A model generated the notes under the pieces. The model was not told the origin of the DNA, did not search any database, and saw only the letters and a program-made list of their open reading frames with translations. The position numbers and the translations under genes were made by a program. This document shows positions 17,106-25,740 of a DNA stretch of 64,000 bases, piece after piece. The DNA comes from Pedobacter ureilyticus. GTDB taxonomy: Bacteria > Bacteroidota > Bacteroidia > Sphingobacteriales > Sphingobacteriaceae. The DNA is taken from positions 62,001 through 126,000 of the forward strand of contig NZ_SSHJ01000008.1 in the NCBI RefSeq assembly GCF_005925345.1, in the 5' to 3' direction. Positions within the stretch are counted from its first letter, which is position 1. Each line of letters opens with the position of its first letter.

Positions 17106-17906
17106 GTGCCGTTCAAGTATCGCTTTTATCGTAATGAGCCCATTTTAAATAAGTATTATGCCATAGAAGATGGTATAAATGGACCTAAAGGTTTATTGGA
17201 AATCAAAACCAACAAAGTTGTAATTGAGCCTACATTAGATAACATTACCGAAAAAGGAAATTTTATTGTATTAAGGGATCATCAAGATATGAATACCATT
17301 GTAAATAAAGATTTGCACAAGGTGTTAGGGGTAGCGGGCTACAATTATAAAATACACAACGATTTTATCTTCTTGAGTAAGCCTTACACTTCTAAACAGA
17401 AATTTGCAAACTATTCCATCCTCAGCAGTACTCACGACATTTACAACGCAGCCGGACAAAAAATCAATAAAGAAGATTACGTGGTAGACGCCTATGACTA
17501 TTTCGGCATGGATAGTTTACTACTTGTTCAAAATAAGTTTGGCAAAAAACTATTCATCAACACCAAAGGTGATATAGTAATAGATGGCTCAAAGTACTAC
17601 ATTGTAAATCCATTTTCGTGCGGGCTGGCACCTGTTAAAAATGCCGAAGGAAATTGGGGATACATTAATACCAAAGGTATTGTAGTTATTCCGTTCATGT
17701 ACAACGAAGCCAAAAATTTCTCAAAAATTAGTGCAATGGTAAAAACTGATGGAGGCTACCAATTGATTGACCATCAAAACAGGGTTATCAAAAAATTTGC
17801 TCAAGGGTTTTCGAGCTATAGCGTTAAAAAGGATGCCGAAAATTTGGAATACAGAAATTATGATAAGAGAACTTACAATTCTAAAGGAGAAGTAGTGAAA
17901 GATTAA
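17106..17906 (+). CDS. C-terminal part of the frameshifted WG-repeat protein
   Basis: This frame opens well before the nominal GTG at 17106, as far back as the A7 run near 16955. It contains WG (beta-rich) repeats: GILDKDGTWVIPP in the upstream portion, GPKGLLEIKTNKVVIEPTL, NAEGNWGYINTKGIVVIPF and similar. WG-repeat proteins are often surface or secreted, with binding roles. No independent start, ribosome site or signal peptide is convincing, so this is best read as the tail of the gene starting at 15892. Confidence 0.7.
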   Translation: MPFKYRFYRNEPILNKYYAIEDGINGPKGLLEIKTNKVVIEPTLDNITEKGNFIVLRDHQDMNTIVNKDLHKVLGVAGYNYKIHNDFIFLSKPYTSKQKFANYSILSSTHDIYNAAGQKINKEDYVVDAYDYFGMDSLLLVQNKFGKKLFINTKGDIVIDGSKYYIVNPFSCGLAPVKNAEGNWGYINTKGIVVIPFMYNEAKNFSKISAMVKTDGGYQLIDHQNRVIKKFAQGFSSYSVKKDAENLEYRNYDKRTYNSKGEVVKD

Positions 17907-18019
17907 TTCAGTTGGCACCTTTATGCCTTATGCGTTAGTCTTTCTGCTCAAATATGACACGTTCCTTAAAAAACTAAACCAACCAAACCATTACCTTAGT
18001 TGTTCCGTTAATTTATAAG

Positions 18020-19111
18020 ATGAGAGGTTATCAGTTTTCTAAATTTTTACCCAACGAGTTGCCCAAAGGTGGTTTTGAAGAGATGCTAAAGTTATTTACG
18101 CAGCTTTTAAACTACACCGCAGGCGATGCGGGCGAAGCTTTGGCTTGGATGAACGAACTAGACAAACAGTACAAGTTCACCAACAAAGATTATGGCATGG
18201 GCGATTTCATTGAAGACCTGAAGGAAAAAGGCTATATCAGCGAAGAAAATGGCGAAACCAAGATTACGGCAAAAACAGAACAAACCATTCGAAAATCGGC
18301 CTTGGAAGAAATTTTTGGCAAGCTAAAAAAAGCCGGAAAAGGAAACCATAACAGTAATATTTCGGGCATTGGCGAGGAGAAGAATGCAGATAGACGCGAG
18401 TTTAGCTTCGGCGACAGCCTAGACCAGATTGACATGACGGCTTCTATCCATAATGCGCAAATCAATCATGGCATCGGTAATTTTAAACTCACCGAACGCG
18501 ATTTGGAAGTGGAAGAAAAGGACTATAAAACCTTAACTTCTACGGTGTTAATGATCGACATTTCGCACTCTATGATTTTGTATGGCGAAGATCGGATTAC
18601 GCCAGCAAAAAAAACCGCCATGGCTTTAGCAGAGCTGATTAAAACAAAATACCCTAAAGACACCTTAGATATTGTGGTGTTTGGTAACGATGCTTGGCCA
18701 ATTACCATTAAGGATTTACCGTATTTGCAGGTTGGCCCCTACCATACCAATACCTTTGCGGGTTTAGAGTTGGCCGCCGATTTGTTGCGAAGAAGAAAAA
18801 CACACAACAAGCAAATTTTTATGATTACCGATGGTAAGCCGACTTGTTTAAAGGAAAATGGCAGGTATTACAAAAACAGTGTAGGTTTAGATAGAAAGGT
18901 GATTGGAAAAACTTTGAATATGGCAGCACAATGCAAAAGGCTCAACATCCCTATCACCACGTTTATGATTGCCAAAGACCCTTACCTGCAACAATTTGTA
19001 AGGCAGTTTACCGAAATTAACGGCGGCAGGGCATTTTATAGCTCACTCAACGGCTTGGGCGAATACATTTTTGAAGATTACATTAAAAATAGAAGAAGAA
19101 CAGTAAGGTAG
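18020..19111 (+). CDS. vWA-domain protein paired with a MoxR-type ATPase
   Basis: This 363-residue protein has a helical N-terminal half and a C-terminal von Willebrand A domain starting near residue 173. The metal-ion-dependent adhesion site DxSxS is visible as MIDISHSM, with the later Thr in NTFAG and Asp in MITDGKPT. No signal peptide is seen, so it is cytoplasmic. Sixty bases downstream lies a MoxR/Mg-chelatase-like AAA ATPase. Such pairs act as metal-insertion or complex-remodelling chaperones; the client here is unknown. Confidence 0.88.
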   Translation: MRGYQFSKFLPNELPKGGFEEMLKLFTQLLNYTAGDAGEALAWMNELDKQYKFTNKDYGMGDFIEDLKEKGYISEENGETKITAKTEQTIRKSALEEIFGKLKKAGKGNHNSNISGIGEEKNADRREFSFGDSLDQIDMTASIHNAQINHGIGNFKLTERDLEVEEKDYKTLTSTVLMIDISHSMILYGEDRITPAKKTAMALAELIKTKYPKDTLDIVVFGNDAWPITIKDLPYLQVGPYHTNTFAGLELAADLLRRRKTHNKQIFMITDGKPTCLKENGRYYKNSVGLDRKVIGKTLNMAAQCKRLNIPITTFMIAKDPYLQQFVRQFTEINGGRAFYSSLNGLGEYIFEDYIKNRRRTVR

Positions 19112-19170
19112 TCGGAAGTCCGATGTCCGAAGACCAACGTAAAACGTACTACTTATAACTTACAACGTAA

Positions 19171-20649
19171 ATGCAAGCAAAAACATTAGGCGAATTAAAA
19201 GCCACCTCATACCAACCTTTAAGCGTTAAAGACGAATTAAGGAAGAATCTAATCACCCAATTACAAAACAAGGAAGCGGGCTTCGAAGGAATTTTAGGTT
19301 ACGACGAAACGGTAATTCCAGAATTACAAACTGCGATATTGGCTAGACACAACGTATTGTTGTTGGGTTTACGCGGACAAGCTAAAACTCGTATTGCCCG
19401 CTTAATGGTCAACTTGTTGGATGAGTACATTCCCTACATTGAAGGAAGTGAAATTTTCGATGACCCTTTGAACCCTATTTCGTGGTTTGGCCGCAATGAA
19501 ATTGAAACTAAAGGCGATTCTACACCTATAGCTTGGCTGCACCGCAGCGAACGCTACACCGAGAAGTTAGCAACTCCTGATGTTACCGTGGCAGATTTAA
19601 TTGGCGATGTGGATCCGATTAAAGCAGCAAACTTAAAACTGACTTATAATGACGAACGTGTAATTCATTTTGGTTTAATCCCGAGAGCACACCGTAGTAT
19701 TTTTGTGATTAACGAACTACCCGATTTGCAGGCTCGTATCCAAGTGGCACTGTTTAACATGCTACAAGAAAAAGACATTCAAATTCGTGGTTTCAAACTA
19801 CGTTTACCCTTGGATATCCAATTTGTTTTTACGGCCAACCCCGAAGATTATACCAACCGTGGTAGTATTGTAACCCCACTGAAAGACCGTATTGAAAGTC
19901 AGATTTTAACGCACTATCCAAAAACGATAGAAATCTCTAGAAAAATCACTTTCCAAGAAGCCAAGCTAACTGAAGAACAACGCCTAATTGAAGCTGATGG
20001 ACTGGTAAAAGATCTGGTAGAGCAGGTGGCTTTCGAAGCACGTAAAAGTGAATATATCGACCAAAAATCTGGTGTATCTGCCCGTTTAACCATCTCTGCT
20101 TTTGAGAATTTAATTGGTACCGCAGAGCGAAGAATGTTGGTAAATAAGGAAAAGTCTACGTTTGTACGTATCTCCGACTTTAGTGGCATTATCCCAGCTG
20201 TTACCGGCAAAATTGAATTGGTGTACGAAGGGGAGTTGGAAGGGCCCGCTAAGGTTGCTCATACCTTAATTGGCAAAGCCATCAAAAGCCTGTTTGCTCG
20301 CTATTTCCCCGATCCAACGAGAGCTAAGAAAAGTAGAACAGCAAACCCTTACCAACAACTTACCGATTGGTTTACCGAGGGCAACAGTGTGGATATTGAT
20401 GATAATCTTAAATTAGCGGATTACAGAAATGAGCTCCATAAGGTGCCTGGCTTAGTCGAAATGGTCAAAACCTTCCATCCAAAACTGAGCGAAAACCAAA
20501 CGTTGCTTTTGATGGAATTTGTGTTGCACGGTTTATCTGAATATTCGCAATTGAACAAAAACTATCTAAACGGCGGCTTTGGTTTTTCTGATATGTTTGA
20601 TAGTTTGTTTAATACAGATATAGATGATGAAGATGAGGATTTTGGGTAA
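19171..20649 (+). CDS. MoxR / magnesium-chelatase-like AAA ATPase
   Basis: This is a 492-residue AAA ATPase. The P-loop region reads GLRGQAKTR (residue about 65), where the last Gly of GxxxxGK is Ala. The Walker B region reads IFVINELPDL, with Asn in place of Asp. Both variants are, as far as I recall, normal for this Mg-chelatase-I-like subgroup. Sensor motifs FTANPEDY and TPLKDRIES follow. The last 90 residues are helical and end in an acidic tail (DIDDEDEDFG). It forms an operon with the vWA gene upstream. The client is unknown; no bacteriochlorophyll or cobalamin genes are near. Confidence 0.88.
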   Translation: MQAKTLGELKATSYQPLSVKDELRKNLITQLQNKEAGFEGILGYDETVIPELQTAILARHNVLLLGLRGQAKTRIARLMVNLLDEYIPYIEGSEIFDDPLNPISWFGRNEIETKGDSTPIAWLHRSERYTEKLATPDVTVADLIGDVDPIKAANLKLTYNDERVIHFGLIPRAHRSIFVINELPDLQARIQVALFNMLQEKDIQIRGFKLRLPLDIQFVFTANPEDYTNRGSIVTPLKDRIESQILTHYPKTIEISRKITFQEAKLTEEQRLIEADGLVKDLVEQVAFEARKSEYIDQKSGVSARLTISAFENLIGTAERRMLVNKEKSTFVRISDFSGIIPAVTGKIELVYEGELEGPAKVAHTLIGKAIKSLFARYFPDPTRAKKSRTANPYQQLTDWFTEGNSVDIDDNLKLADYRNELHKVPGLVEMVKTFHPKLSENQTLLLMEFVLHGLSEYSQLNKNYLNGGFGFSDMFDSLFNTDIDDEDEDFG

Positions 20650-20657
20650 TTGCTCTG

Positions 20658-20748
20658 CCCGTCATTTCGACGAGGAACGAGGAGAAATCTAGCAAAAAAC
20701 TATAGGTCGTTAGATTTCTCTCTCGCTGCGCTCCAGTCGAAATGACGG
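20658..20748. repeat. Intergenic palindromic repeat with CCGTCATTTCGAC ends
   Basis: CCGTCATTTCGAC (20659-20671) is the exact reverse complement of GTCGAAATGACGG (20736-20748). An inner pair GAGAAATCTA / TAGATTTCTC makes a long stem. The same end and AGAAATCT core recur at 30578-30615. It sits right after the AAA ATPase gene and could also stop transcription. Confidence 0.7.
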
Positions 20749-20893
20749 AAAGCCTAGAAGACTTACTAAGTTTTGGAACAGCGAAGCTCTAAACTTAACC
20801 ACTAGGAATAACAAAAACTTCAAAGTTAAACTTCGTAAGTCTGAAACACCCCCCTTTAAAAACATCTAATAAATAAACTAATTTTTACCCCCA

Positions 20894-22162
20894 ATGGGAA
20901 GAACAATATTTCTAACAATACTCTGCTTCATCGTCATTTTACTCGACTTCTATTGCTACTACGCCATTGTAGCAGTTTTTAAAAAATGGACAGACCGCAC
21001 TAAAAAAATCTTTAAAATTACTTGGTGGAGCGTTAGCATTACGCTAATTGTAGGGGTTTTTGGCGCCATCTATCTGCCCCTATTTTTAACGGCAAGAGCA
21101 ATTATCTTGGTAGCTTTCTTCCTAATCAGTACAGGTAAGCTGGTCATGTTGCCGTTTTTGTTAGTTGACGATTTAAGAAGGCTGGCAATCAAAATATTTA
21201 GCAAAAAGACTGTTGTTGGAAAACCGATTTCTGAAGGTACAGCAACCAACAATAGAATAGCAGGCGAAGCCATCAGCCGCTCTTCATTTCTAGTAAAAGC
21301 AGGCTTAATCGCAGGTGCTGTACCGCTAAGTTCATTGAGCTGGGGCATTATTTCGGGTGCTTATGACTACCAAATCCGCAAGGTAAACCTAAAGCTACCC
21401 AACTTACCCAAAGCTTTTGATGGCATCACTTTAGCGCAAGTATCAGACATCCACTCGGGAAGCTTTTACAATAAAACTGCCGTAAAAGGCGGGGTAGAAA
21501 TGCTCATGGCACAGAAACCAGATTTTGTTTTCTTTACCGGAGACTTAGTAAACAACCTTACTAGCGAAGTAAAAGATTACCAAGATATTTTCAGCAAAGT
21601 TACCGCTCCATTGGGCGTGTACTCAGTTTTAGGTAATCATGATTACGGCGATTATCACTTCGGCAAAGGTACTTCGCCAGCCAAAGTGAAAAACTTGCAA
21701 GATATGATTGCTACGCATAAAATTATGGGCTGGGATTTATTGATGAACGAAAATCGGAGATTAAAAGTAGGTGGTGAAGAAATTGGCATTGTAGGGATTG
21801 AAAATTGGGGCATGGGCCGTTTCCCTAAGTATGGAAAAATGGAATTGGCGATGCAAAACACCGAAGACTTACCAGTAAAACTTTTGTTGTCTCATGACCC
21901 ATCACACTGGCGTGGCGAAGTATTGGAGAAATACAAAGATATAGACGTGTCTTTTGCCGGGCACACCCATGGGATGCAGTTTGGAGTGAGGCTTAAAGAT
22001 ACACAATGGAGCCCAGTACAATACATCTACAAAGAATGGGCAGGTTTGTACCAAGAACAACAACAGCAGCTGTATGTTAACGTGGGCTATGGCTTTTTAG
22101 GCTACCCGGGGCGTGTTGGTATATTGCCAGAAATTACGATATTTACGTTAAGCAGAGCATAG
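20894..22162 (+). CDS. Membrane-anchored metallophosphoesterase
   Basis: This is a 422-residue protein. About four membrane helices occupy the first 160 residues, with a Lys/Arg-rich loop. The calcineurin-like phosphoesterase domain begins near residue 175. Metal-binding motifs are intact: DIHSG, FTGDLVNN, GNHDYG, SHDPSHW and GHTHGMQFG. The family hydrolyses phosphodiesters or nucleotide-linked lipids (YkuE/LpxH-like); the substrate is not known. Confidence 0.9.
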   Translation: MGRTIFLTILCFIVILLDFYCYYAIVAVFKKWTDRTKKIFKITWWSVSITLIVGVFGAIYLPLFLTARAIILVAFFLISTGKLVMLPFLLVDDLRRLAIKIFSKKTVVGKPISEGTATNNRIAGEAISRSSFLVKAGLIAGAVPLSSLSWGIISGAYDYQIRKVNLKLPNLPKAFDGITLAQVSDIHSGSFYNKTAVKGGVEMLMAQKPDFVFFTGDLVNNLTSEVKDYQDIFSKVTAPLGVYSVLGNHDYGDYHFGKGTSPAKVKNLQDMIATHKIMGWDLLMNENRRLKVGGEEIGIVGIENWGMGRFPKYGKMELAMQNTEDLPVKLLLSHDPSHWRGEVLEKYKDIDVSFAGHTHGMQFGVRLKDTQWSPVQYIYKEWAGLYQEQQQQLYVNVGYGFLGYPGRVGILPEITIFTLSRA

Positions 22163-22168
22163 TGTTGT

Positions 22169-22232
22169 GTGTTACGGGTTATTAGTTACGTGTTTAAGCG
22201 TCTATATAGTTCTTACCCATAACTCGTAACAC
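22169..22232. repeat. Inverted repeat between metallophosphoesterase and UbiA-like genes
   Basis: GTGTTACGGGTTAT (22169-22182) pairs with ATAACTCGTAACAC (22219-22232), 13 of 14 bases matching, loop 36 bases. Further TTAC/GTAA words lie between. It could be a partial terminator or a degenerate dispersed repeat. Confidence 0.45.
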
Positions 22233-22250
22233 CTAACTCGCAACTAAAAT

Positions 22251-23144
22251 ATGCTTAAAAAACTAGGTACATCCATTCTTGATTTTCTGCTGTTCAGCAA
22301 TATTTTTATCGCTATTTGTGCAGCAGCGCAAGGCTTGGTAACCTATCATTTATTAAAAGCCAAACCAAGCTCGCATGTATTGGCATTTCTGTTTTTCTCA
22401 ACACTGTTGATTTATAACCTTGCGGTGTTACTGTCTAAACCAAAAGAACCGCAAAAATCTCCTTTTAAGCGGGTGAGGTGGATTTTCGCTCACCATAGGT
22501 TAACGATATCTACCACTTTAATTTCGGTGCTTTGTCTTATTCCTTTGGGTTTACTTTATTTAAGTTTCGAAGCAAAATTGCTGATGGTATTTGTAGGTTC
22601 ACTTTCCGTTGCCTACAATATCCCTTTCTTAACCTTAAACGGCAAAAAAATCGGACTTAGGAATATACCGGGTATCAAACTATTTTTAATTGCCTTTGTT
22701 TGGGCCTGCAGCTGCGTTTTACTTCCCATTGTTGAGCTAGAAAGTGCATACCAAATACAGGTTCCGCTAAGCGAAACCGTATTATTGGTGGCTAAAAGAT
22801 TTCTATTTGTATGTGCCATAACCATTCCTTTTGATATTAGAGATTTATTTCAGGATAAGCTGTACGAACTCAAAACTATTCCGGTAGTATTGGGCGAAAA
22901 AAAAGCCTGGATTTTCTGTCAGGCTGTATTGGGTGTTTATCTTTTACTTTTGGTCTTATTTACAAAAGGTATCAACATAGACGTCGTAGGATTAACGCTA
23001 ACCATTCTACTTACCGGTTGGCTTATCTTTAAATCTAACATCAAAAAAAACGAGTATTTCTACTTCTTTTACTTGGATGGAACCATGCTGTTGCAATATG
23101 TGATATTAGTTTTGTGTAGTTGGCTGAGTGTTGTACTTACTTAA
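22251..23144 (+). CDS. UbiA-like prenyltransferase, divergent first motif
   Basis: This 297-residue protein has eight or nine membrane helices and the second UbiA motif: DIRDLFQDK followed by ELKTIPVVLGEKKA. The first motif (NDxxDxxxD) that binds prenyl diphosphate magnesium is absent; the matching place reads YNLAVLLSKPKEP with no acidic pair. It may therefore be inactive or use a different substrate. Members in Bacteroidota are often of unknown role. It converges with the response regulator gene across a palindromic repeat. Confidence 0.75.
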   Translation: MLKKLGTSILDFLLFSNIFIAICAAAQGLVTYHLLKAKPSSHVLAFLFFSTLLIYNLAVLLSKPKEPQKSPFKRVRWIFAHHRLTISTTLISVLCLIPLGLLYLSFEAKLLMVFVGSLSVAYNIPFLTLNGKKIGLRNIPGIKLFLIAFVWACSCVLLPIVELESAYQIQVPLSETVLLVAKRFLFVCAITIPFDIRDLFQDKLYELKTIPVVLGEKKAWIFCQAVLGVYLLLLVLFTKGINIDVVGLTLTILLTGWLIFKSNIKKNEYFYFFYLDGTMLLQYVILVLCSWLSVVLT

Positions 23145-23150
23145 CGACCG

Positions 23151-23238
23151 CCGTCATCCCAGATTTAGTCCGGGATTGTAATGCGATAAAAATAGAATAA
23201 CTATTCGCTTTAAGATTCCCGCCTACGCGGGAATGACG
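23151..23238. repeat. Intergenic palindromic repeat at a convergent gene boundary
   Basis: CGTCATCCC at 23152-23160 and GGGAATGACG at 23229-23238 are near-complementary ends. Inner parts include CGGGATT and AATCCC-like words and CCGCCTACGCGGG. It lies between two converging genes and may act as a two-way terminator. Confidence 0.6.
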
Positions 23239-23269
23239 TGATGATGAACATTCGTGCCAATCCCCAAAC

Positions 23270-23962
23270 TTAACTCCCAACATTAAACCTGTAACCCACA
23301 CCCCTAACTGTTTGCAACAACTGCGGATTATCTGGATTTACCTCGATTTTTTTACGTAGACGTACAATGTGCATATCCAAGGTTCTGGTATTCACGTCAG
23401 AGTTATATCCCCAAACTTCCAACATTAAATCTTCCCTGCTAATTACTTGATTAGGGTTGCGCAAGAAATAAAGCAATATCCTGTTTTCTAGAATAGTTAA
23501 CTCTATTTTCTTTCCGTCACGAAACAAAGTATGGATATTTGGATGATGCTCCATGTTACCAAAACGATGAATTTCTGATCGCTCTGCATTAACCAAAAAT
23601 TTCACCTTGCTTTCCAGCATGGCCACCAAAACATCCATATTAAATGGCTTGGTTACATAATCGGAAGCACCAAACTGATAGGCATCAATTTTATCTACAT
23701 CTTGTGCTTTAGCAGTCATCATAATTACCAAACCTTCGAAACCATTTTTACGCACTTCCTCACAAACTTCAGACCCTTCTTTTCCTGGTAGCATCCAGTC
23801 TAGCAGTACAATATCCGGCTTTTCTGTAGTTATTGTTTGTACCGCACTCGTACCATCTCCCTCTTCTATAACTTGGTAGCCTTCCGTTTTTAAGCGCATT
23901 GCAGTTAAAAAACGTAGGTTTTCATCATCTTCAACAATTAATATTTTAATATCTTTTGACAT
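23270..23962 (-). CDS. OmpR-family response regulator
   Basis: This 230-residue regulator has an N-terminal receiver domain and a C-terminal winged helix. The receiver has acidic residues VEDDEN, the phospho-acceptor Asp in LLDWMLPG (about residue 55), Thr in MMTAKA and Lys in VTKPFN. The winged helix spans about residues 130-228 and ends VRGVGYRFN. It is encoded 98 bases downstream of the histidine kinase in the same direction, so it is the likely partner. It resembles the RprY type of Bacteroidota. Confidence 0.92.
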   Translation of the reverse strand: MSKDIKILIVEDDENLRFLTAMRLKTEGYQVIEEGDGTSAVQTITTEKPDIVLLDWMLPGKEGSEVCEEVRKNGFEGLVIMMTAKAQDVDKIDAYQFGASDYVTKPFNMDVLVAMLESKVKFLVNAERSEIHRFGNMEHHPNIHTLFRDGKKIELTILENRILLYFLRNPNQVISREDLMLEVWGYNSDVNTRTLDMHIVRLRKKIEVNPDNPQLLQTVRGVGYRFNVGS

Positions 23963-23973
23963 ATTTTTTAAAT

Positions 23974-24046
23974 TTTGAATGAGTAAATGAGTGAATGAAT
24001 GAATAAAAACTAGCCTAAACTATTAAAGGTTATTTACTCATTCAAA
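23974..24046 (-). promoter_or_regulatory. Hairpin between kinase and response regulator genes
   Basis: TTTGAATGAGTAAA (23974-23987) and TTTACTCATTCAAA (24033-24046) are perfect 14-bp complements with 45 bases between. The hairpin would form in the transcript after the kinase stop and before the regulator start. It could reduce read-through, protect one part of the message or hide the start. Tandem TGAA/TGAG words lie in the loop. Confidence 0.45.
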
Positions 24047-24060
24047 CTTCAATCATTTTA

Positions 24061-25737
24061 TCATTGTATATACGGTAAAACGATTTTAAATTCTGTTCCT
24101 TTATTTACAACGCTCCGAACACTGATTTCGCCTTTCATAAAATTAACAAGTTCTTTGCAAAAAGCCAAACCTAAGCCTACACTCCCCGCTTGGTTGTATT
24201 GGTTTTGTATGCGGTAAAACTTCTTAAAGATATTGTTTATTTCCGATGCCGGAATACCAATGCCAGCATCTTTAAAACGGAGCACAATTTTATCCTTAAT
24301 TAAACGAGCCGTAATGTGCATTTGTTTTTTATCTGGTTGCGAATATTTGTATGCATTCTCTAACAAATTATCGAACAAACTACCTAATAAAACCGGATCT
24401 GTAGTAAAATGAGTAAGGTCGGTCACTTCATAGCTTAATTTAAAGTCTGGGTGTTTTAACTGGTGTACATCAATGGTACTTTCTATAAATTCAGTAATGT
24501 TTACCCTATCTTCATTTAGTTTAATGGCCTTATTTTCAATTTGCGTAAAAGCCAACAACTTGTTCATTAAACCGTTCAGCTTATCGGCCTCTTCATCTAA
24601 AATTTTACCGTACAATTTTTGCTCTCTTTCTGAGATACTTACAGCACTTTTAATATTGTTGCCTGCTATCTTGATTACACTTACCGGAGTTTTAAACTCG
24701 TGGGTTAAATTGGTTATAAAATCATATTGCAATTTAAACATCTTATGGTTGATGTTCAGATTTCTATAAATCAAAAAAGCCACCAAAAGTAGCAAACCAT
24801 AAAACAACAAAATCAGCGCTGCTATGGGGAAAAAGTAGCTAAAAATTTCTTTCTTGATAAAAGATTTAGCCGAAATGAAATACAATTTATACGCAGAAAA
24901 CGGGCCTCCCAAAGTAATTTCTCCGGTTACATATTCGGAAGAGGTTTCTAATGGATCGTAAGTTACGGGTTCTATGCGTACAGATTGGTAAAGTAACGGA
25001 CGGTTGTTCTTAATCTTAATTTTCAATGGATCGAGCTCAAACGAAAGCATATCTTGCTGGTATACTGGTTCAGCTGGTAATTTGGTATTAATCATCTGCT
25101 TGTACACCTTCAAATCCTCAAACCTAGGTATGTTGAAATAGTCAATCCTGTTTGGTCTGATGTTAGAAAAGTTGCTAAACAAATCTTCCTGAGTAGGAAC
25201 TCTACTCGTGTCCAATTTATGTACAAAAGTGTAGAGCTTTAGCGCTAGTTCGTTAAAATTTTCTAATGTTGTGTTACTTGTAATTGAGTTTGCACCAAAA
25301 ATCTTTACCGAATCGGCAGAAATGTAGGTGCCAAACTGATAAACACTTTTCATACCCGCAGAGAAATTGCCTACATTTAAACCGTTTTCTTCATATCGGG
25401 CATTGCGCACCTCCGCATCAAAAAAGACTACTTTTTTTATAAAAGGATATTTCAGCAAAATGGTATCTACAAATTTTGCGGCGGTAGTAGAATCTAAGTA
25501 ACCGTTATAGTATGATATTTCTGGTAATTTATTGAGAAAAAAATCATTGTAAGGCTTAATACTTTCTTCTAGGACGTTAGTTTTGGCAGAGACAAAATCA
25601 CCTTCAATTTTCTTCTTACTAAAATTAAACGCTAAAAAGAGAGAAAGGATAAATAACACGGAAATTAAACCGATGAAAGTAACGATCAATGAAAAATTCT
25701 TACGATAACCACTTTCTTTTACAGACTCCTTAGGCAT
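24061..25737 (-). CDS. Membrane sensor histidine kinase
   Basis: This 558-residue kinase has two membrane helices (about residues 16-38 and 298-324) around a periplasmic sensor of about 260 residues with no named domain. The HisKA box is NLTHEFKTPVS with His346. The ATPase domain follows with N box ENAYKYS, G1 DAGIGIP and G2 GSVGLGLAF. There is no clear HAMP domain. It begins three bases after the stop of the S9-like lipoprotein gene, so the lipoprotein, kinase and regulator form one operon. The periplasmic lipoprotein may feed signal into the sensor domain. Confidence 0.92.
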   Translation of the reverse strand: MPKESVKESGYRKNFSLIVTFIGLISVLFILSLFLAFNFSKKKIEGDFVSAKTNVLEESIKPYNDFFLNKLPEISYYNGYLDSTTAAKFVDTILLKYPFIKKVVFFDAEVRNARYEENGLNVGNFSAGMKSVYQFGTYISADSVKIFGANSITSNTTLENFNELALKLYTFVHKLDTSRVPTQEDLFSNFSNIRPNRIDYFNIPRFEDLKVYKQMINTKLPAEPVYQQDMLSFELDPLKIKIKNNRPLLYQSVRIEPVTYDPLETSSEYVTGEITLGGPFSAYKLYFISAKSFIKKEIFSYFFPIAALILLFYGLLLLVAFLIYRNLNINHKMFKLQYDFITNLTHEFKTPVSVIKIAGNNIKSAVSISEREQKLYGKILDEEADKLNGLMNKLLAFTQIENKAIKLNEDRVNITEFIESTIDVHQLKHPDFKLSYEVTDLTHFTTDPVLLGSLFDNLLENAYKYSQPDKKQMHITARLIKDKIVLRFKDAGIGIPASEINNIFKKFYRIQNQYNQAGSVGLGLAFCKELVNFMKGEISVRSVVNKGTEFKIVLPYIQ

Positions 25738-25740
25738 AAC

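Noticed and set aside
19171..20649. Walker A and B deviations in the AAA ATPase as evidence of inactivity
   Set aside because: The same GLRGQAKT and INELPDL words are, to my knowledge, usual in this Mg-chelatase-like subgroup, so no claim of inactivity is made.
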